The notes under the pieces are model-generated. The model was not told the DNA's origin and made no database searches. It worked only from the letters and a program-made list of their open reading frames with translations. A program made the translations under genes and the position numbers. A stretch of DNA of 64,000 bases from Membranipora membranacea (lineage: Eukaryota; Bryozoa; Gymnolaemata; Cheilostomatida; Membraniporidae): assembly GCA_914767715.1 (NCBI GenBank), contig OU612072.1, forward strand, positions 19,096,001 to 19,160,000, given 5' to 3'. Positions 10,350-23,897 of the stretch are shown in pieces (position 1 is the first letter of the stretch; the number at the start of each line of letters is the position of its first letter).

Positions 10350-13019
10350 TGAAATTGCCTACGTTATAGAGCAGGTTAGGAGGAAATTTTTTTTTTTAAG
10401 CTGGCCGTAAAAAAAACCAAGGGTCCCCCCTTTGTTACTTTTTTAAATTTTAAACTCGCTCTAATCCCTGTTCTATTTATCGTAGGATCTTGATATTCGG
10501 GACTTAGAATGAGGCCAATGAGGCCATCAACTGGTCAGAGTTTGAAAGAATTCCGATGGCTATTTCAAATTTGAGCCTGCCGTTTGGCATGTTTTTTTAT
10601 GACAAAAGTGGCCCCCGTTAAAAAGGTTGCTGACGCCAAACAAAGAGGGGCAGTCCCGAACGGGTTTCAGTTTCAAAGTCAGCATGAAATTGCCTACGTT
10701 ATAGAGCAGGTTAGAGGGAAATCAATTTTTTAAACTGGCCGTAAAAAAAACCAAGGGTCCCCCCTTTGTTACTTTTTTAAATTTTAAACTCGCTCTAATC
10801 CCTGTTCTATTTATCGTAGGATCTTGATATTCGGGACTTAGAATGAGGCCAATGAGGCCATCAACTGGTCAGAGTTTGAAAGAATTCCGATGGCTATTTC
10901 AAATTTGAGCCTGCCGTTTGGCATGTTTTTTTATGACAAAAGTGGCCCTCGTTAAAAAGGTTGCTGACGCCAAACAAAGAGGAGCAGTCCCGAACGGGTT
11001 TCAGTTTCAAAGTCAGCATGATATTGCCTACGTTATAGAGCAGGTTAGAAGGAAATCAATTTTTTAAACTGGCCGTGAAAAAAACCAAGGGTCCCCCCTT
11101 TGTTACTTTTTTAAATTTTAAACTCGGTCTAATTCCTGTTCTATTTATCGTAGGATCTTGATATTCGGGACTTAGAATGAGGCCAATGAGGCCATCAACT
11201 GGTCAGAGTTTGAAAGAATTCCGATCGCTATTTCAAATTTGAGCCTGCCTTTTGGCATGTTTTTTCATGACAAAAGTGGCCCTCGTTAAAAAGGTTGCTG
11301 ACGCCAAACAAAGAGGAGCAGTCCCGAACGGGTTTCAGTTTCAAAGTCAGCATGATATTGCCTACGTTATAGAGCAGGTTAGAGGGAAATCAATTTTTTA
11401 AACTGGCCGTGAAAAAACCAAAAGTCCCCCCTTTGTTACTTTTTTTAATTTTAAATTCGCTCTAATTCCTGTTCTATTTATCCTAGGATCTTGATATTCG
11501 GGACTTAGAATGAGGCCAATGAGGCCATCAACTGCTCAGAGTTTGAAAGAATTCCGATTGCTAATTCAAATTTGAGCCTCCCGTTTGGCATGTTTTTTTA
11601 TGACAAAAGTGGCCCAGGTTAAAAAGGTTGCTGACGCCAAACAAAGAGGAGCAGTCCCGAACGGGTTTCAGCTTTAAAGTCAGCATGAAATTGCCTACGT
11701 TATAGAGCGGGTTAGAAGGAAATCTATTTTTTAAAATGGCCGTAAAAAAAATCAAGGGTCCCCCCTTTGTTACTTTTTTTAATTTTAAACTCGCTCTAAT
11801 TCCGGTTCTATTTATCGTAGGATCTTGATATTCGGGACTTAGAATGAGGCCAATGAGGCCATCAACTGGTGAGAGTTTGAAAGAATTCACCTTGCTATTT
11901 CAAATTCGAGCCTGCCTTTTGGCATGTTTTTTCATGACAAAAGTGGCCCTCGTTAAAAAGGTTGCTGACGCCAAACAAAGAGGGGCAGTCCCGAACGGGT
12001 TTCAGTTTCAAAGTCAGCATGAAATTGCCTACGTTATAGAGCAGGTTAGAAGGAAATCTATTTTTTAAACTGGCCGTAAAAAAAACCAAGGGTCCCCCCT
12101 TTGTTACCTTTTTAAATTTTAACTCGCTCTAATTCCTGTTCTATTTATCCTAGGATCTTGATATTCAGGACTTAGAAAGAGGCCAATGAGGCCATCAACT
12201 GGTCAGAGTTTGAAAGAATTCCGATTGCTATTTCAAATTTGAGCCTGCCTTTTGGCATGTTTTTTCATGACAAAAGTGGCCCTCGTTAAAAAGGTTGCTG
12301 ACGCCAAACAAAGAGGAGCAGTCCCGAACGGGTTTCAGTTTCAAAGTCAGCATGAAATTGCCTACGTTATAGAGCAGGTTAGAAGGAAATCTATTCTTTA
12401 AACTGGCCGTAAAAAAAACCAAGGGTCCCCCCTTTGTTACTTTTTTTAATTTTAAACTCGCTCTAATTCCTGTTCTATTTATCCTAGGATCTTGATATTC
12501 GGGACTTAGAATGAGGCCAATGAGGCCATCAACTGCTCAGAGTTTGAAAGAATTCCGATTGCTAATTCAAATTTGAGCCTGCCTTTTGGCAGGTTTTTTC
12601 ATGACAAAAGTGGCCCTCGTTAAAAAGGTTGCTGACGCCAAACAAAGAGGAGCAGTCCCGAACGGGTTTCAGTTTCAAAGTCAGCATGAAATTGCCTACG
12701 TTATAGAGCAGGTTAGAGGGAAATCAATTTTTTAAACTGGTCGTAAAAAAACCAAGAGTCCCCCCTTTGTTACTTTTTAAAATTTTAAACTCGCTCTAAT
12801 TCCTGTTCTATTTATCGTAGGATCTTGATATTCGGGACTTAGAATGAGACCAATGAGGCCATCAACTGGTCAGAGTTTGAAAGAATTCCGATGGCTATTT
12901 CAAATTTGACCCTGCCGTTTAGCATGTTTTTTTATGACAAAAGTGGCCTAGGTTAAAAAGGTTGCTGACGCCAAACAAAGATCAGCAGTCCCGAACGGGT
13001 TTCAGTTTCAAAGTCAGCA
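10350..13019 (+). repeat. 8-monomer HOR, copy D (2,670 bp)
   Basis: By eye this is almost the same as copy A. Shared features include TTCCGG near 1,453 and 11,803, TTCAGGACTTAGAAAG near 1,814 and 12,164, GGCAGG, and GGCCTAGG near 2,597 and 12,947. Copy C lacks several of these states (TTCCTG, TTCGGG, GGCCCAGG), so A is closer to D than to the nearer copy C. Confidence 0.88.
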
Positions 13020-14654
13020 TGAAATTGCCTACGTTATAGAGCAGGTTAGGAGGAAATTTTTTTTTTTAAGCTGGCCGTAAAAAAAACCAAGGGTCCCCCC
13101 TTTGTTACTTTTTTAAATTTTAAACTCGCTCTAATCCCTGTTCTATTTATCGTAGGATCTTGATATTCGGGACTTAGAATGAGGCCAATGAGGCCATCAA
13201 CTGGTCAGAGTTTGAAAGAATTCCGATGGCTATTTCAAATTTGAGCCTGCCGTTTGGCATGTTTTTTTATGACAAAAGTGGCCCTCGTTAAAAAGGTTGC
13301 TGACGCCAAACAAAGAGGGGCAGTCCCGAACGGGTTTCAGTTTCAAAGTCAGCATGAAATTGCCTACGTTATAGAGCAGGTTAGAAGGAAATCAATTTTT
13401 TAAACTGGCCGTAAAAAAAACCAAGGGTCCCCCCTTTGTTACTTTTTTAAATTTTAAACTCGCTCTACTCCCTGTTCTATTTATCGTAGGATCTTGATAT
13501 TCGGGACTTAGAATGAGGCCAATGAGGCCATCAACTGGTCAGAGATTGAAAGAATTCCGATTGTTATTTCAAATTTGAGCCTGCCGTTTGGCATGTTTTT
13601 TTATGACAAAAGTGGCCCTCGTTAAAAAGGTTGCTGACGCCAAACAAAGAGGAGCAGTCCCGAACGGGTTTCAGTTTCAAAGTCAGCATGATATTGCCTA
13701 CGTTATAGAGCAGGTTAGAAGGAAATCAATTTTTTAAACTGGCCGTGAAAAAAACCAAGGGTCCCCCCTTTGTTACTTTTTTATATTTTAAACTCGCTCT
13801 AATTCCTGTTCTATTTATCGTAGGATCTTGATATTCGGGACTTAGAATGAGGCCAATGAGGCCATCAACTGGTCAGAGTTTGAAAGAATTCCGATTGCTA
13901 TTTCAAATTTGAGCCTGCCTTTTGGCATGTTTTTTCATGACAAAAGTGGCCCTCGTTAAAAAGGTTGCTGACGCCAAACAAAGAGGGGCAGTCCCGAACG
14001 GGTTTCAGTTTCAAAGTCAGCATGAAATTGCCTACGTTATAGAGCAGGTTAGAAGGAAATCAATTTTTTAAACTGGCCGTAAAAAAAACCAAGGGTCCCC
14101 CCTTTGTTACTTTTTTAAATTTTAAACTCGCTCTAATCCCTGTTCTATTTATCCTAGGATCTTGATATTCGGGACTTAGAATGAGGCCAATGAGGCCATC
14201 AACTGCTCAGAGTTTGAAAGAATTCCGATTGCTAATTCAAATTTGAGCCTCCCGTTTGGCATGTTTTTTTATGACAAAAGTGGCCCAGGTTAAAAAGGTT
14301 GCTGACGCCAAACAAAGAGGAGCAGTCCCGAACGGGTTTCAGCTTTAAAGTCAGCATGAAATTGCCTACGTTATAGAGCGGGTTAGAAGGAAATCTATTT
14401 TTTAAAATGGCCGTAAAAAAAATCAAGGGTCCCCCCTTTGTTACTTTTTTTAATTTTAAACTCGCTCTAATTCCGGTTCTATTTATCGTAGGATCTTGAT
14501 ATTCGGGACTTAGAATGAGGCCAATGAGGCCATCAACTGGTGAGAGTTTGAAAGAATTCACCTTGCTATTTCAAATTCGAGCCTGCCTTTTGGCATGTTT
14601 TTTCATGACAAAAGTGGCCCTCGTTAAAAAGGTTGCTGACGCCAAACAAAGAGG
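13020..14654 (+). repeat. 8-monomer HOR, copy E, left part
   Basis: It begins with the long-T monomer and follows copy B closely, including CTCTACTCC and TTGTTATTTC. It ends in the hybrid monomer at 14.56-14.76 kb, after which the order continues one monomer further along the HOR. The AGATCAGCAG monomer then appears 7 rather than 8 units after that of copy D (about 12,981 to 15,318). Confidence 0.82.
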
Positions 14655-14760
14655 AGCAGTCCCGAACGGGTTTCAGTTTCAAAGTCAGCATGAAATTGCC
14701 TACGTTATAGAGCAGGTTAGAAGGAAATCTATTCTTTAAACTGGCCGTAAAAAAAACCAA
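14557..14760 (+). repeat. Chimeric monomer, one-unit deletion junction
   Basis: The 5' part carries TTCACC and CAAATTCGAG, as at 1,538-1,560. The 3' part carries AGGAGCAG and CTATTCTTTAAAC, as in the following monomer at about 1,965-2,052. The last left-specific base is C at 14,578 and the first right-specific base is A at 14,655, so the join lies in 14,579-14,654. From TTCACC to GGCAGG is about 333 bp shorter than in copies A, C and D. Confidence 0.85.
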
Positions 14761-15379
14761 GGGTCCCCCCTTTGTTACTTTTTTTAATTTTAAACTCGCT
14801 CTAATTCCTGTTCTATTTATCCTAGGATCTTGATATTCGGGACTTAGAATGAGGCCAATGAGGCCATCAACTGCTCAGAGTTTGAAAGAATTCCGATTGC
14901 TAATTCAAATTTGAGCCTGCCTTTTGGCAGGTTTTTTCATGACAAAAGTGGCCCTCGTTAAAAAGGTTGCTGACGCCAAACAAAGAGGAGCAGTCCCGAA
15001 CGGGTTTCAGTTTCAAAGTCAGCATGAAATTGCCTACGTTATAGAGCAGGTTAGAGGGAAATCAATTTTTTAAACTGGTCGTAAAAAAACCAAGAGTCCC
15101 CCCTTTGTTACTTTTTTAAATTTTAAACTCGCTCTAATTCCTGTTCTATTTATCGTAGGATCTTGATATTCGGGACTTAGAATGAGACCAATGAGGCCAT
15201 CAACTGGTCAGAGTTTGAAAGAATTCCGATGGCTATTTCAAATTTGACCCTGCCGTTTAGCATGTTTTTTTATGACAAAAGTGGCCTAGGTTAAAAAGGT
15301 TGCTGACGCCAAACAAAGATCAGCAGTCCCGAACGGGTTTCAGTTTCAAAGTCAGCATGAAATTGCCTACGTTATAGAG

Positions 15380-18300
15380 CAGGTTAGAAGGAAATCAATT
15401 TTTTAAACTGGCCGTAAAAAAAACCAAGGGTCCCCCCTTTGTTACTTTTTTAAATTTTAAACTCGCTCTAATCCCTGTTCTATTTATCGTAGGATCTTGA
15501 TATTCGGGACTTAGAATGAGGCCAATGAGGCCATCAACTGGTCAGAGTTTGAAAGAATTCCGATGGCTATTTCAAATTTGAGCCTGCCGTTTGGCATGTT
15601 TTTTTATGACAAAAGTGGCCCTCGTTAAAAAGGTTGCTGACGCCAAACAAAGAGGAGCAGTCCCGAACGGGTTTCAGTTTCAAAGTCAGCATGATATTGC
15701 CTACGTTATAGAGCAGGTTAGAAGGAAATCAATTTTTTAAACTGGCCGTGAAAAAACCAAGGGTCCCCCCTTTGTTACTTTTTTAAATTTTAAACTCGCT
15801 CTAATTCCTGTTCTATTTATCGTAGGATCTTGATATTCGGGACTTAGAATGAGGCCAATGAGGCCATCAACTGGTCAGAGTTTGAAAGCATTCCGATTGC
15901 TATTTCAAATTTGAGCCTGCCTTTTGGCATGTTTTTTCATGACAAAAGTGGCCCTCGTTAAAAAGGTTGCTGACGCCAAACAAAGAGGAGCAGTCCCGAA
16001 CGGGTTTCAGTTTCAAAGTCAGCATGATATTGCCTACGTTATAGAGCAGGTTAGAGGGAAATCAATTTTTTAAACTGGCCGTGAAAAAACCAAAAGTCCC
16101 CCCTTTGTTACTTTTTTTAATTTTAAACTCGCTCTAATTCCTGTTCTATTTATCCTAGGATCTTGATATTCGGGACTTAGAATGAGGCCAATGAGGCCAT
16201 CAACTGCTCAGAGTTTGAAAGAATTCCGATTGCTAATTCAAATTTGAGCCTCCCGTTTGGCATGTTTTTTTATGACAAAAGTGGCCCAGGTTAAAAAGGT
16301 TGCTGACGCCAAACAAAGAGAAGCAGTCCTGAACGGGTTTCAGCTTTAAAGTCAGCATGAAATTGCCTACGTTATATAGCGGGTTAGAAGGAAATCTATT
16401 TTTTAAAATGGCCGTAAAAAAAATCAAGGGTCCCCCCTTTGTTACTTTTTTTAATTTTAAACTCGCTCTAATTCCTGTTCTATTTATCGTAGGATCTTGA
16501 TATTCGGGACTTAGAATGAGGCCAATGAGGCCATCAACTGGTGAGAGTTTGAAAGAATTCACCTTGCTATTTCAAATTCGAGCCTGCCTTTTGGCATGTT
16601 TTTTCATGACAAAAGTGGCCCTCGTTAAAAAGGTTGCTGACGCCAAACAAGGAGGGGCAGTCCCGAACAGGTTTCAGTTTCAAAGTCAGCATGAAATTGC
16701 CTACGTTATAGAGCAGGTTAAAAGGAAATCTATTTTTAAACTGGCCGTAAAAAAAACCAAGGGTCCCCCCTTTGTTACTTTTTTAATATTTAAACTCGCT
16801 CTAATTCCTGTTCTATTTATCCTAGGATCTTGATATTCGGGACTTAGAATGAGGCCAATGAGGCCATCAACTGGTCAGAGTTTGAAAGAATTCCGATTGT
16901 TATTTCAAATTTGAGCCTGCCGTTTGGCATGTTTTTTTATGACAAAAGTGGCCCTCGTTAAAAAGGTTGCTGACGCCAAACAAAGAGGAGCAGTCCCGAA
17001 CGGGTTTCAGTTTCAAAGTCAGCATCATATTGCCTACGTTATAGAGCAGGTTAGAAGGAAATCAATTTTTTAAACTGGCCGTGAAAAAAACCAAGGGTCC
17101 CCCCTTTGTTACTTTTTTAAATTTTAAACTCGCTCTAATTCCTGTTCTATTTATCGTAGGATCTTGATATTCGGGACTTAGAATGAGGCCAATGAGGCCA
17201 TCAACTGGTCAGAGTTTGAAAGAATTCCGATTGCTATTTCAAATTTGAGCCTGCCTTTTGGCATGTTTTTTCATGACAAAAGTGGCCCTCGTTAAAAAGG
17301 TTGCTGACGCCAAACAAAGAGGGGCAGTCCCGAACGGGTTTCAGTTTCAAAGTCAGCATGAAATTGCCTACGTTATAGAGCAGGTTAGAAGGAAATCAAT
17401 TTTTTAAACTGGCCGTAAAAAAAACCAAGGGTCCCCCCTTTGTTACTTTTTTAAATTTTAAACTCGCTCTAATCCCTGTTCTATTTATCGTAGGATCTTG
17501 ATATTCGGGACTTAGAATGAGGCCAATGAGGCCATCAACTGGTCAGAGTTTGAAAGAATTCCGATGGCTATTTCAAATTTGAGCCTGCCGTTTGGCATGT
17601 TTTTTTATGACAAAAGTGGCCCTCGTTAAAAAGGTTGCTGACGCCAAACAAAGAGGAGCAGTCCCGAACGGGTTTCAGTTTCAAAGTCAGCATGATATTG
17701 CCTACGTTATAGAGCAGGTTAGAAGGAAATCAATTTTTTAAACTGGCCGTGAAAAAACCAAGGGTCCCCCCTTTGTTACTTTTTTAAATTTTAAACTCGC
17801 TCTAATTCCTGTTCTATTTATCGTAGGATCTTGATATTCGGGACTTAGAATGAGGCCAATGAGGCCATCAACTGGTCAGAGTTTGAAAGCATTCCGATTG
17901 CTATTTCAAATTTGAGCCTGCCTTTTGGCATGTTTTTTCATGACAAAAGTGGCCCTCGTTAAAAAGGTTGCTGACGCCAAACAAAGAGGAGCAGTCCCGA
18001 ACGGGTTTCAGTTTCAAAGTCAGCATGATATTGCCTACGTTATAGAGCAGGTTAGAGGGAAATCAATTTTTTAAACTGGCCGTGAAAAAACCAAAAGTCC
18101 CCCCTTTGTTACTTTTTTTAATTTTAAACTCGCTCTAATTCCTGTTCTATTTATCCTAGGATCTTGATATTCGGGACTTAGAATGAGGCCAATGAGGCCA
18201 TCAACTGCTCAGAGTTTGAAAGAATTCCGATTGCTAATTCAAATTTGAGCCTCCCGTTTGGCATGTTTTTTTATGACAAAAGTGGCCCAGGTTAAAAAGG

Positions 18301-18610
18301 TTGCTGACGCCAAACAAAGAGAAGCAGTCCCGAACGGGTTTCAGCTTTAAAGTCAGCATGAAATTGCCTACGTTATAGAGCGGGTTAGAAGGAAATCTAT
18401 TTTTTAAAATGGCCGTAAAAAAAATCAAGGGTCCCCCCTTTGTTACTTTTTTTAATTTTAAACTCGCTCTAATTCCTGTTCTATTTATCGTAGGATCTTG
18501 ATATTCGGGACTTAGAATGAGGCCAATGAGGCCATCAACTGGTGAGAGTTTGAAAGAATTCACCTTGCTATTTCAAATTCGAGCCTGCCTTTTGGCATGT
18601 TTTTTCATGA
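15380..18610 (+). repeat. 6-monomer duplication (2,001 bp spacing)
   Basis: About 15.38-16.61 kb is repeated at about 17.38-18.61 kb. The pair shares the rare AAAGCATTCC change at 15,889 and 17,890, GATATT monomers, GTGAAAAAACCAAAAG and a TTCACC monomer. Downstream the copies part: the first continues with CCTCGTT and CAAGGAGG near 16,620-16,655, the second with CCAGGTT near 18,621. Monomers between the two resemble 13.56-14.1 kb (TTGTTATTTC type), so the unit was built from 8-monomer HOR material. Confidence 0.8.
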
Positions 18611-21600
18611 CAAAAGTGGCCCAGGTTAAAAAGGTTGCTGACGCCAAACAAAGAGGGGCAGTCCCGAACGGGTTTCAGCTTTAAAGTCAGCATGAAATTG
18701 CCTACGTTATAGAGCGGGTTAGAAGGAAATCTATTTTTTAAGCTGGCCGTAAAAAAAACCAAGGGTCCCCCCTCTGATACTTTTTTAAATTTTAAATTCG
18801 TTCTAATTCCTGTTCTTTGTATTGTAGGATCTTGATATTCGGGATTTTGAATGAGGCCAATGAGGCCATCAGCTGGTCAGAGTTTGAAAGAATTCCGATT
18901 GCTAATTCAAATTTGAGCCTCCCGTTTGGCATGTTTTTTTATGACAAAAGTGGCCCAGGTTAAAAAGGTTGCTGACGCCAAACAAAGAGAAGCAGTCCCG
19001 AACGGGTTTCAGCTTTAAAGTCAGCATGAAATTGCCTACGTTATAGAGCGGGTTAGAGGGAAATCAATTTTTTAAACTGGCCGTGAAAAAACCAAAAGTC
19101 CCCCCTTTGTTACTTTTTTTAATTTTAAACTCGCTCTAATTCCTGTTCTATTTATCCTAGGATCTTGATATTCGGGACTTAGAATGAGGCCAATGAGGCC
19201 ATCAACTGCTCAGAGTTTGAAAGAATTCCGATTGCTAATTCAAATTTGAGCCTCCCGTTTGGCATGTTTTTTTATGACAAAAGTGGCCCAGGTTAAAAAG
19301 GTTGCTGACGCCAAACAAAGAGGAGCAGTCCCGAACGGGTTTCAGCTTTAAAGTCAGCATGAAATTGCCTACGTTATAGAGCGGGTTAGAAGGAAATCTA
19401 TTTTTTAAAATGGCCGTAAAAAAAATCAAGGGTCCCCCCTTTGTTACTTTTTTTAATTTTAAACTCGCTCTAATTCCTGTTCTATTTATCGTAGGATCTT
19501 GATATTCGGGACTTAGAATGAGGCCAATGAGGCCATCAACTGGTGAGAGTTTGAAAGAATTCACCTTGCTATTTCAAATTCGAGCCTGCCTTTTGGCATG
19601 TTTTTTCATGACAAAAGTGGCCCTCGTTAAAAAGGTTGCTGACGCCAAACAAAGAGGGGCAGTCCCGAACAGGTTTCAGTTTCAAAGTCAGCATGAAATT
19701 GCCTACGTTATAGAGCAGGTTAAAAGGAAATCTATTTTTTAAACTGGCCGTAAAAAAAACCAAGGGTCCCCCCTTTGTTACTTTTTTAATATTTAAACTC
19801 GCTCTAATTCCTGTTCTATTTATCCTAGGATCTTGATATTCGGGATTTTGAATGAGGCCAATGAGGCCATCAACTGGTCAGAGTTTGAAAGAATTCCGAT
19901 TGCTATTTCAAATTTGAGCCTGCCGTTTGGCATGTTTTTTCATGACAAAAGTGGCCCTCGTTAAAAAGGTTGCTGACGCCAAACAAAGAGGAGCAATCCC
20001 GAACGGGTTTCAGTTTCAAAGTCAGCATGAAATTGCCTACGTTATAGAGCAGGTTAGAGGGAAATCAATTTTTTAAACTGGCCGTAAAAAAACCAAGAGT
20101 CCCCCCTCTGTTACATTTTTAAATTTTAAACTCGCTCTAATTCCTGTTCTATTTATCGTAGGATCTTGATATTCGGGACTTAGAATGAGACCAATGAGGC
20201 CATCAACTGGACAGAGTTTGAAAGAATTCCGATTGCTATTTCAAATTTGACCCTGCCGTTTAGCATGTTTTTTTATGACAAAAGTGGCCCTCGTTAAAAA
20301 GGTTGCTGACGCCAAACAAAGAGGAGCAGTCCCGAACGGGTTTCAGTTTCAAAGTCAGCATGAAATTGCCTACGTTATAGAGCAGGTTAGAAGGAAATCA
20401 ACTTTTTAAGCTGGCCGTAAAAAAAACCAAGGGTCCCCCCTTTGTTACTTTTTTAAATTTTAAACTCGCTCAAATCCCTGTTCTATTTATCGTAGGATCT
20501 TGATATTCGGGATTTTGAATGAGGCCAATGAGGCCATCAACTGGTCAGAGTTTGAAAGAATTCCGATGGCTATTTCAAATTTGAGCCTGCCGCTTGGCAT
20601 GTTTTTTTATGACAAAAGTGGCCCTCGTTAAAAAGGTTGCTGACGCCAAACAAAGAGGGGCAGTCCCGAACGGGTTTCAGTTTCAAAGTCAGCATGAAAT
20701 TGCCTACGTTATAGAGCAGGTTAGAAGGAAATCAACTTTTTAAGCTGGCCGTAAAAAAAACCAAGGGTCCCCCCTTTGTTACTTTTTTAAATTTTAAACT
20801 CGCTCTAATTCCTGTTCTATTTATCCTAGGATCTTGATATTCGGGACTTAGAATGAGGCCAATGAGGCCATCAACTGGTCAGAGTTTGAAAGAATTCCGA
20901 TGGCTATTTCAAATTTGAGCCTCCCGTTTGGCATGTTTTTTTATGACGAAAGTGGCCCAGGTTAAAAAGGTTGCTGACGCCAAACAAAGAGGAGCAGTCC
21001 CGAACGGGTTTCAGTTTTAAAGTCAGCATGAAATTGCCTACAGTATAGAGCGGGTTAGAAGGAAATCTATTTTTTAAAATGGCCGTAAAAAAAATCAAGG
21101 GTCCCCCCTTTGTTACTTTTTTAAATTTTAAACTCGCTCTAATTCCTGTTCTATTTATCGTAGGATCTTGATATTCGGGACTTAGAATGAGACCAATGAG
21201 GCCATCAACTGGTCAGAGTTTGAAAGAATTCCGATGGCTATTTCAAATTTGACCCTGCCGTTTAGCATGTTTTTTTATGACAAAAGTGGCCCAGGTTAAA
21301 AAGGTTGCTGACGCCAAACAAAGAGGAGCAGTCCCGAACGGGTTTCAGTTTCAAAGTCAGCATGAAATTGCCTACGTTATAGAGCAGGTTAGAAGGAAAT
21401 CAATTTTTTAAGCTGGCCGTAAAAAAAACCAAGGGTCCCCCCTTTGTTACTTTTTTAAATTTTAAACTCGCTCTAATTCCTGTTCTATTTATCCTAGGAT
21501 CTTGATATTCGGGATTTTGAATGAGGCCAATGAGGCCATCAACTGGTCAGAGTTTGAAAGAATTCCGATGGCTATTTCAAATTTGAGCCTGCCGTTTGGC

Positions 21601-23897
21601 ATGTTTTTTTATGACAAAAGTGGCCCAGGTTAAAAAGGTTGCTGACGCCAAACAAAGAGGAGCAGTCCCGAACGGGTTTCAGTTTCAAAGTCAGCATGAA
21701 ATTGCCTACGTTATAGAGCAGGTTAGAAGGAAATCTATTTTTTAAACTGGCCGTAAAAAAAACCAAGGGTCCCCCCTTTGTTACTTTTTTAAATTTTAAA
21801 CTCCCTCTAATTCCTGTTCTATTTATCCTAGGATCTTGATATTCGGGACTTAGAATGAGGCCAATGAGGCCATCAACTGGTCAGAGTTTGAAAGAATTCC
21901 AAAGGCTATTTCAAATTTGAGCCTGCCGTTTGGCATGTTTTTTTATGACAAAAGTTGCCCAGGTTAAAAAGGTTGCTGACGCCAAACAAATAGGAGCAGT
22001 CCCGAACGGGTTTCAGTTTCAAAGTCAGCATGAAATTGCCTACGTTATAGAGCAGGTTAAAAGGAAATCTATTTTTTAAACTGGCCGTAAAAAAAACCAA
22101 GGGTCCCCCCTTTGTTACTTTTTTAATATTTAAACTCGCTCTAATTCCTGTTCTATTTATCCTAGGATCTTGATATTCGGGATTTTGAATGAAGCCAATG
22201 AGGCCATCAACTGGTCAGAGTTTGAAAGAATTCACCTTGCTATTTCAAATTTGAGCCTGCCTTTTGGCATGTTTTTTCATGACAAAAGTGGCCCTCGTTA
22301 AAAAGGTTGCTGACGCCAAACAAAGAGGAGCAGTCCCGAACGGGTTTCAGTTGCAAAGTCAGCATGAAATTGCCTACGTTATAGAGCAGGTTAGAAGGAA
22401 ATCTATTTTTTAAACTGGCCGTAAAAAAACCATGGGTCCCCCCTTTGTTACTTTTTTAAATTTTAAACTCGCTTTATTTCCTGTTCTATTTATCGTAGGA
22501 TCTTGATATTCGAGACTTAGGATGAGGCCAATGAGGCCATCAACTGGTCAGAGTTTGAAAGAATTCCGATGGCTATTTCAATTTTGAGCCTGCCGTTTGG
22601 CATGTTTTTTTATGACAAAAGTGGCCCTCGTTAAAAAGGTTGCTGACGCCAAACAAAGAGGGGCAGTCCCGAACGGGTTTCAGTTTCAAAGTCAGCATGA
22701 AATTGCCTACGTTATAGAGCAGGTTAGAAGGAAATCTATTTTTTAAACCGGCCGTAAAAAAACCAAGGGTCCCCCCTTTGTTACTTTTTTAAATTTTAAA
22801 CTCGCTGTAATTCCTGTCCTATTTATCGTAGGATCTTGATATTCGGGACTTAGAATGAGGCCAATGAGGCCAGCAACTGGTCAGAGTTTGAAAGAATTCC
22901 GATGGCTATTTCAAATTTGAGCCTGCCGTTTGGCATGTTTTTTATGACAAAAGTGGCCAAGGTTAAAAAGGTTGCTGACGCCAAACAAAGAGGAGCAGTC
23001 CCGAAGGGGTTTCAGTTTCAAAGTCAGCATGAAATTGCCTACGTTATAGAGCAGGTTAGAGGGAAATCAATTTTTTAAGCTGGCCGTAAAAAAAACCAAG
23101 GGTCCCCCCTTTGTTACTTTTTTAAATTTTAAACTCGCTCTAATTCCTGTTATATTTATCGTAGGATCTTGATATTCAGGACTTAGAATGAGGCCAATGA
23201 GGCCATCAACTGGTCAGAGTTTAAAAGTATTCCGATGGCTATTTCAAATTTGAGCCTGCCGTTTGGCATGTTTTTTTATGACAAAAGTGGCCCAGGTTAA
23301 AAAGGTTGCTGACGCCAAACAAAGAGGAGCAGTCCCGAACGGGTTTCAGTTTCAAAGTCAGCATGAAATTGCCTACGTTATAGAGCAGGTTAGAAGGAAA
23401 TCAATTTTTTAGGCTGGCCGTAAAAAAAACCAAAGGTCCCCCCTTTGTTACTTTTTTAAATTTTAAACTCGCTCTAATCCCTGTTCTATTTGTCGTAGGA
23501 TCTTGATATTCGGGACTTAGAATGAGGCCAATGAGGCCATCAACTGGTCAGAGTTTAAAGAATTCCGATGGCTATTTCAAATTTGAGCCTGCCGTTTGGC
23601 ATGTTTTTTTATGACAAAAGTGGCCCTCGTTAAAAAGGTTGCTGACGCCAAACAAAGAGGGGCAGTCCCGAACGGGTTTCAGTTTCAAAGTCAGCATGAA
23701 ATTGCCTACGTTATAGACCAGGTTAGAAGGAAATCAATTTTTTAAACTGGCCGTAAAAAAAACCAAGGGTCCCCCCTTTGTTACTTTTTTAAATTTTAAA
23801 CTCGCTCTAATTCCTGTTCTATTTATCGTAGGATCTTGATATTCGGGATTTTGAATGAGGCCAATGAGGCCATCAACCGGTCAGAGTTTGAAAGAAT
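18611..23897 (+). repeat. Mixed satellite monomers without a clear HOR
   Basis: About sixteen monomers of several types lie here. Local similarities are a 3-unit repeat (TCCCG / TTCACC pair near 18.23 and 19.24 kb), two neighbouring monomers with ATCAACTTTTTAAGC (near 20,397 and 20,730), and a GTTAAAAGG + TTAATATTT type at about 19.72 and 22.05 kb that also occurs at 16.72, 41.76 and 46.43 kb. The GGGATTTTGAATG variant becomes common from here rightward. I see no non-satellite sequence. Confidence 0.75.
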
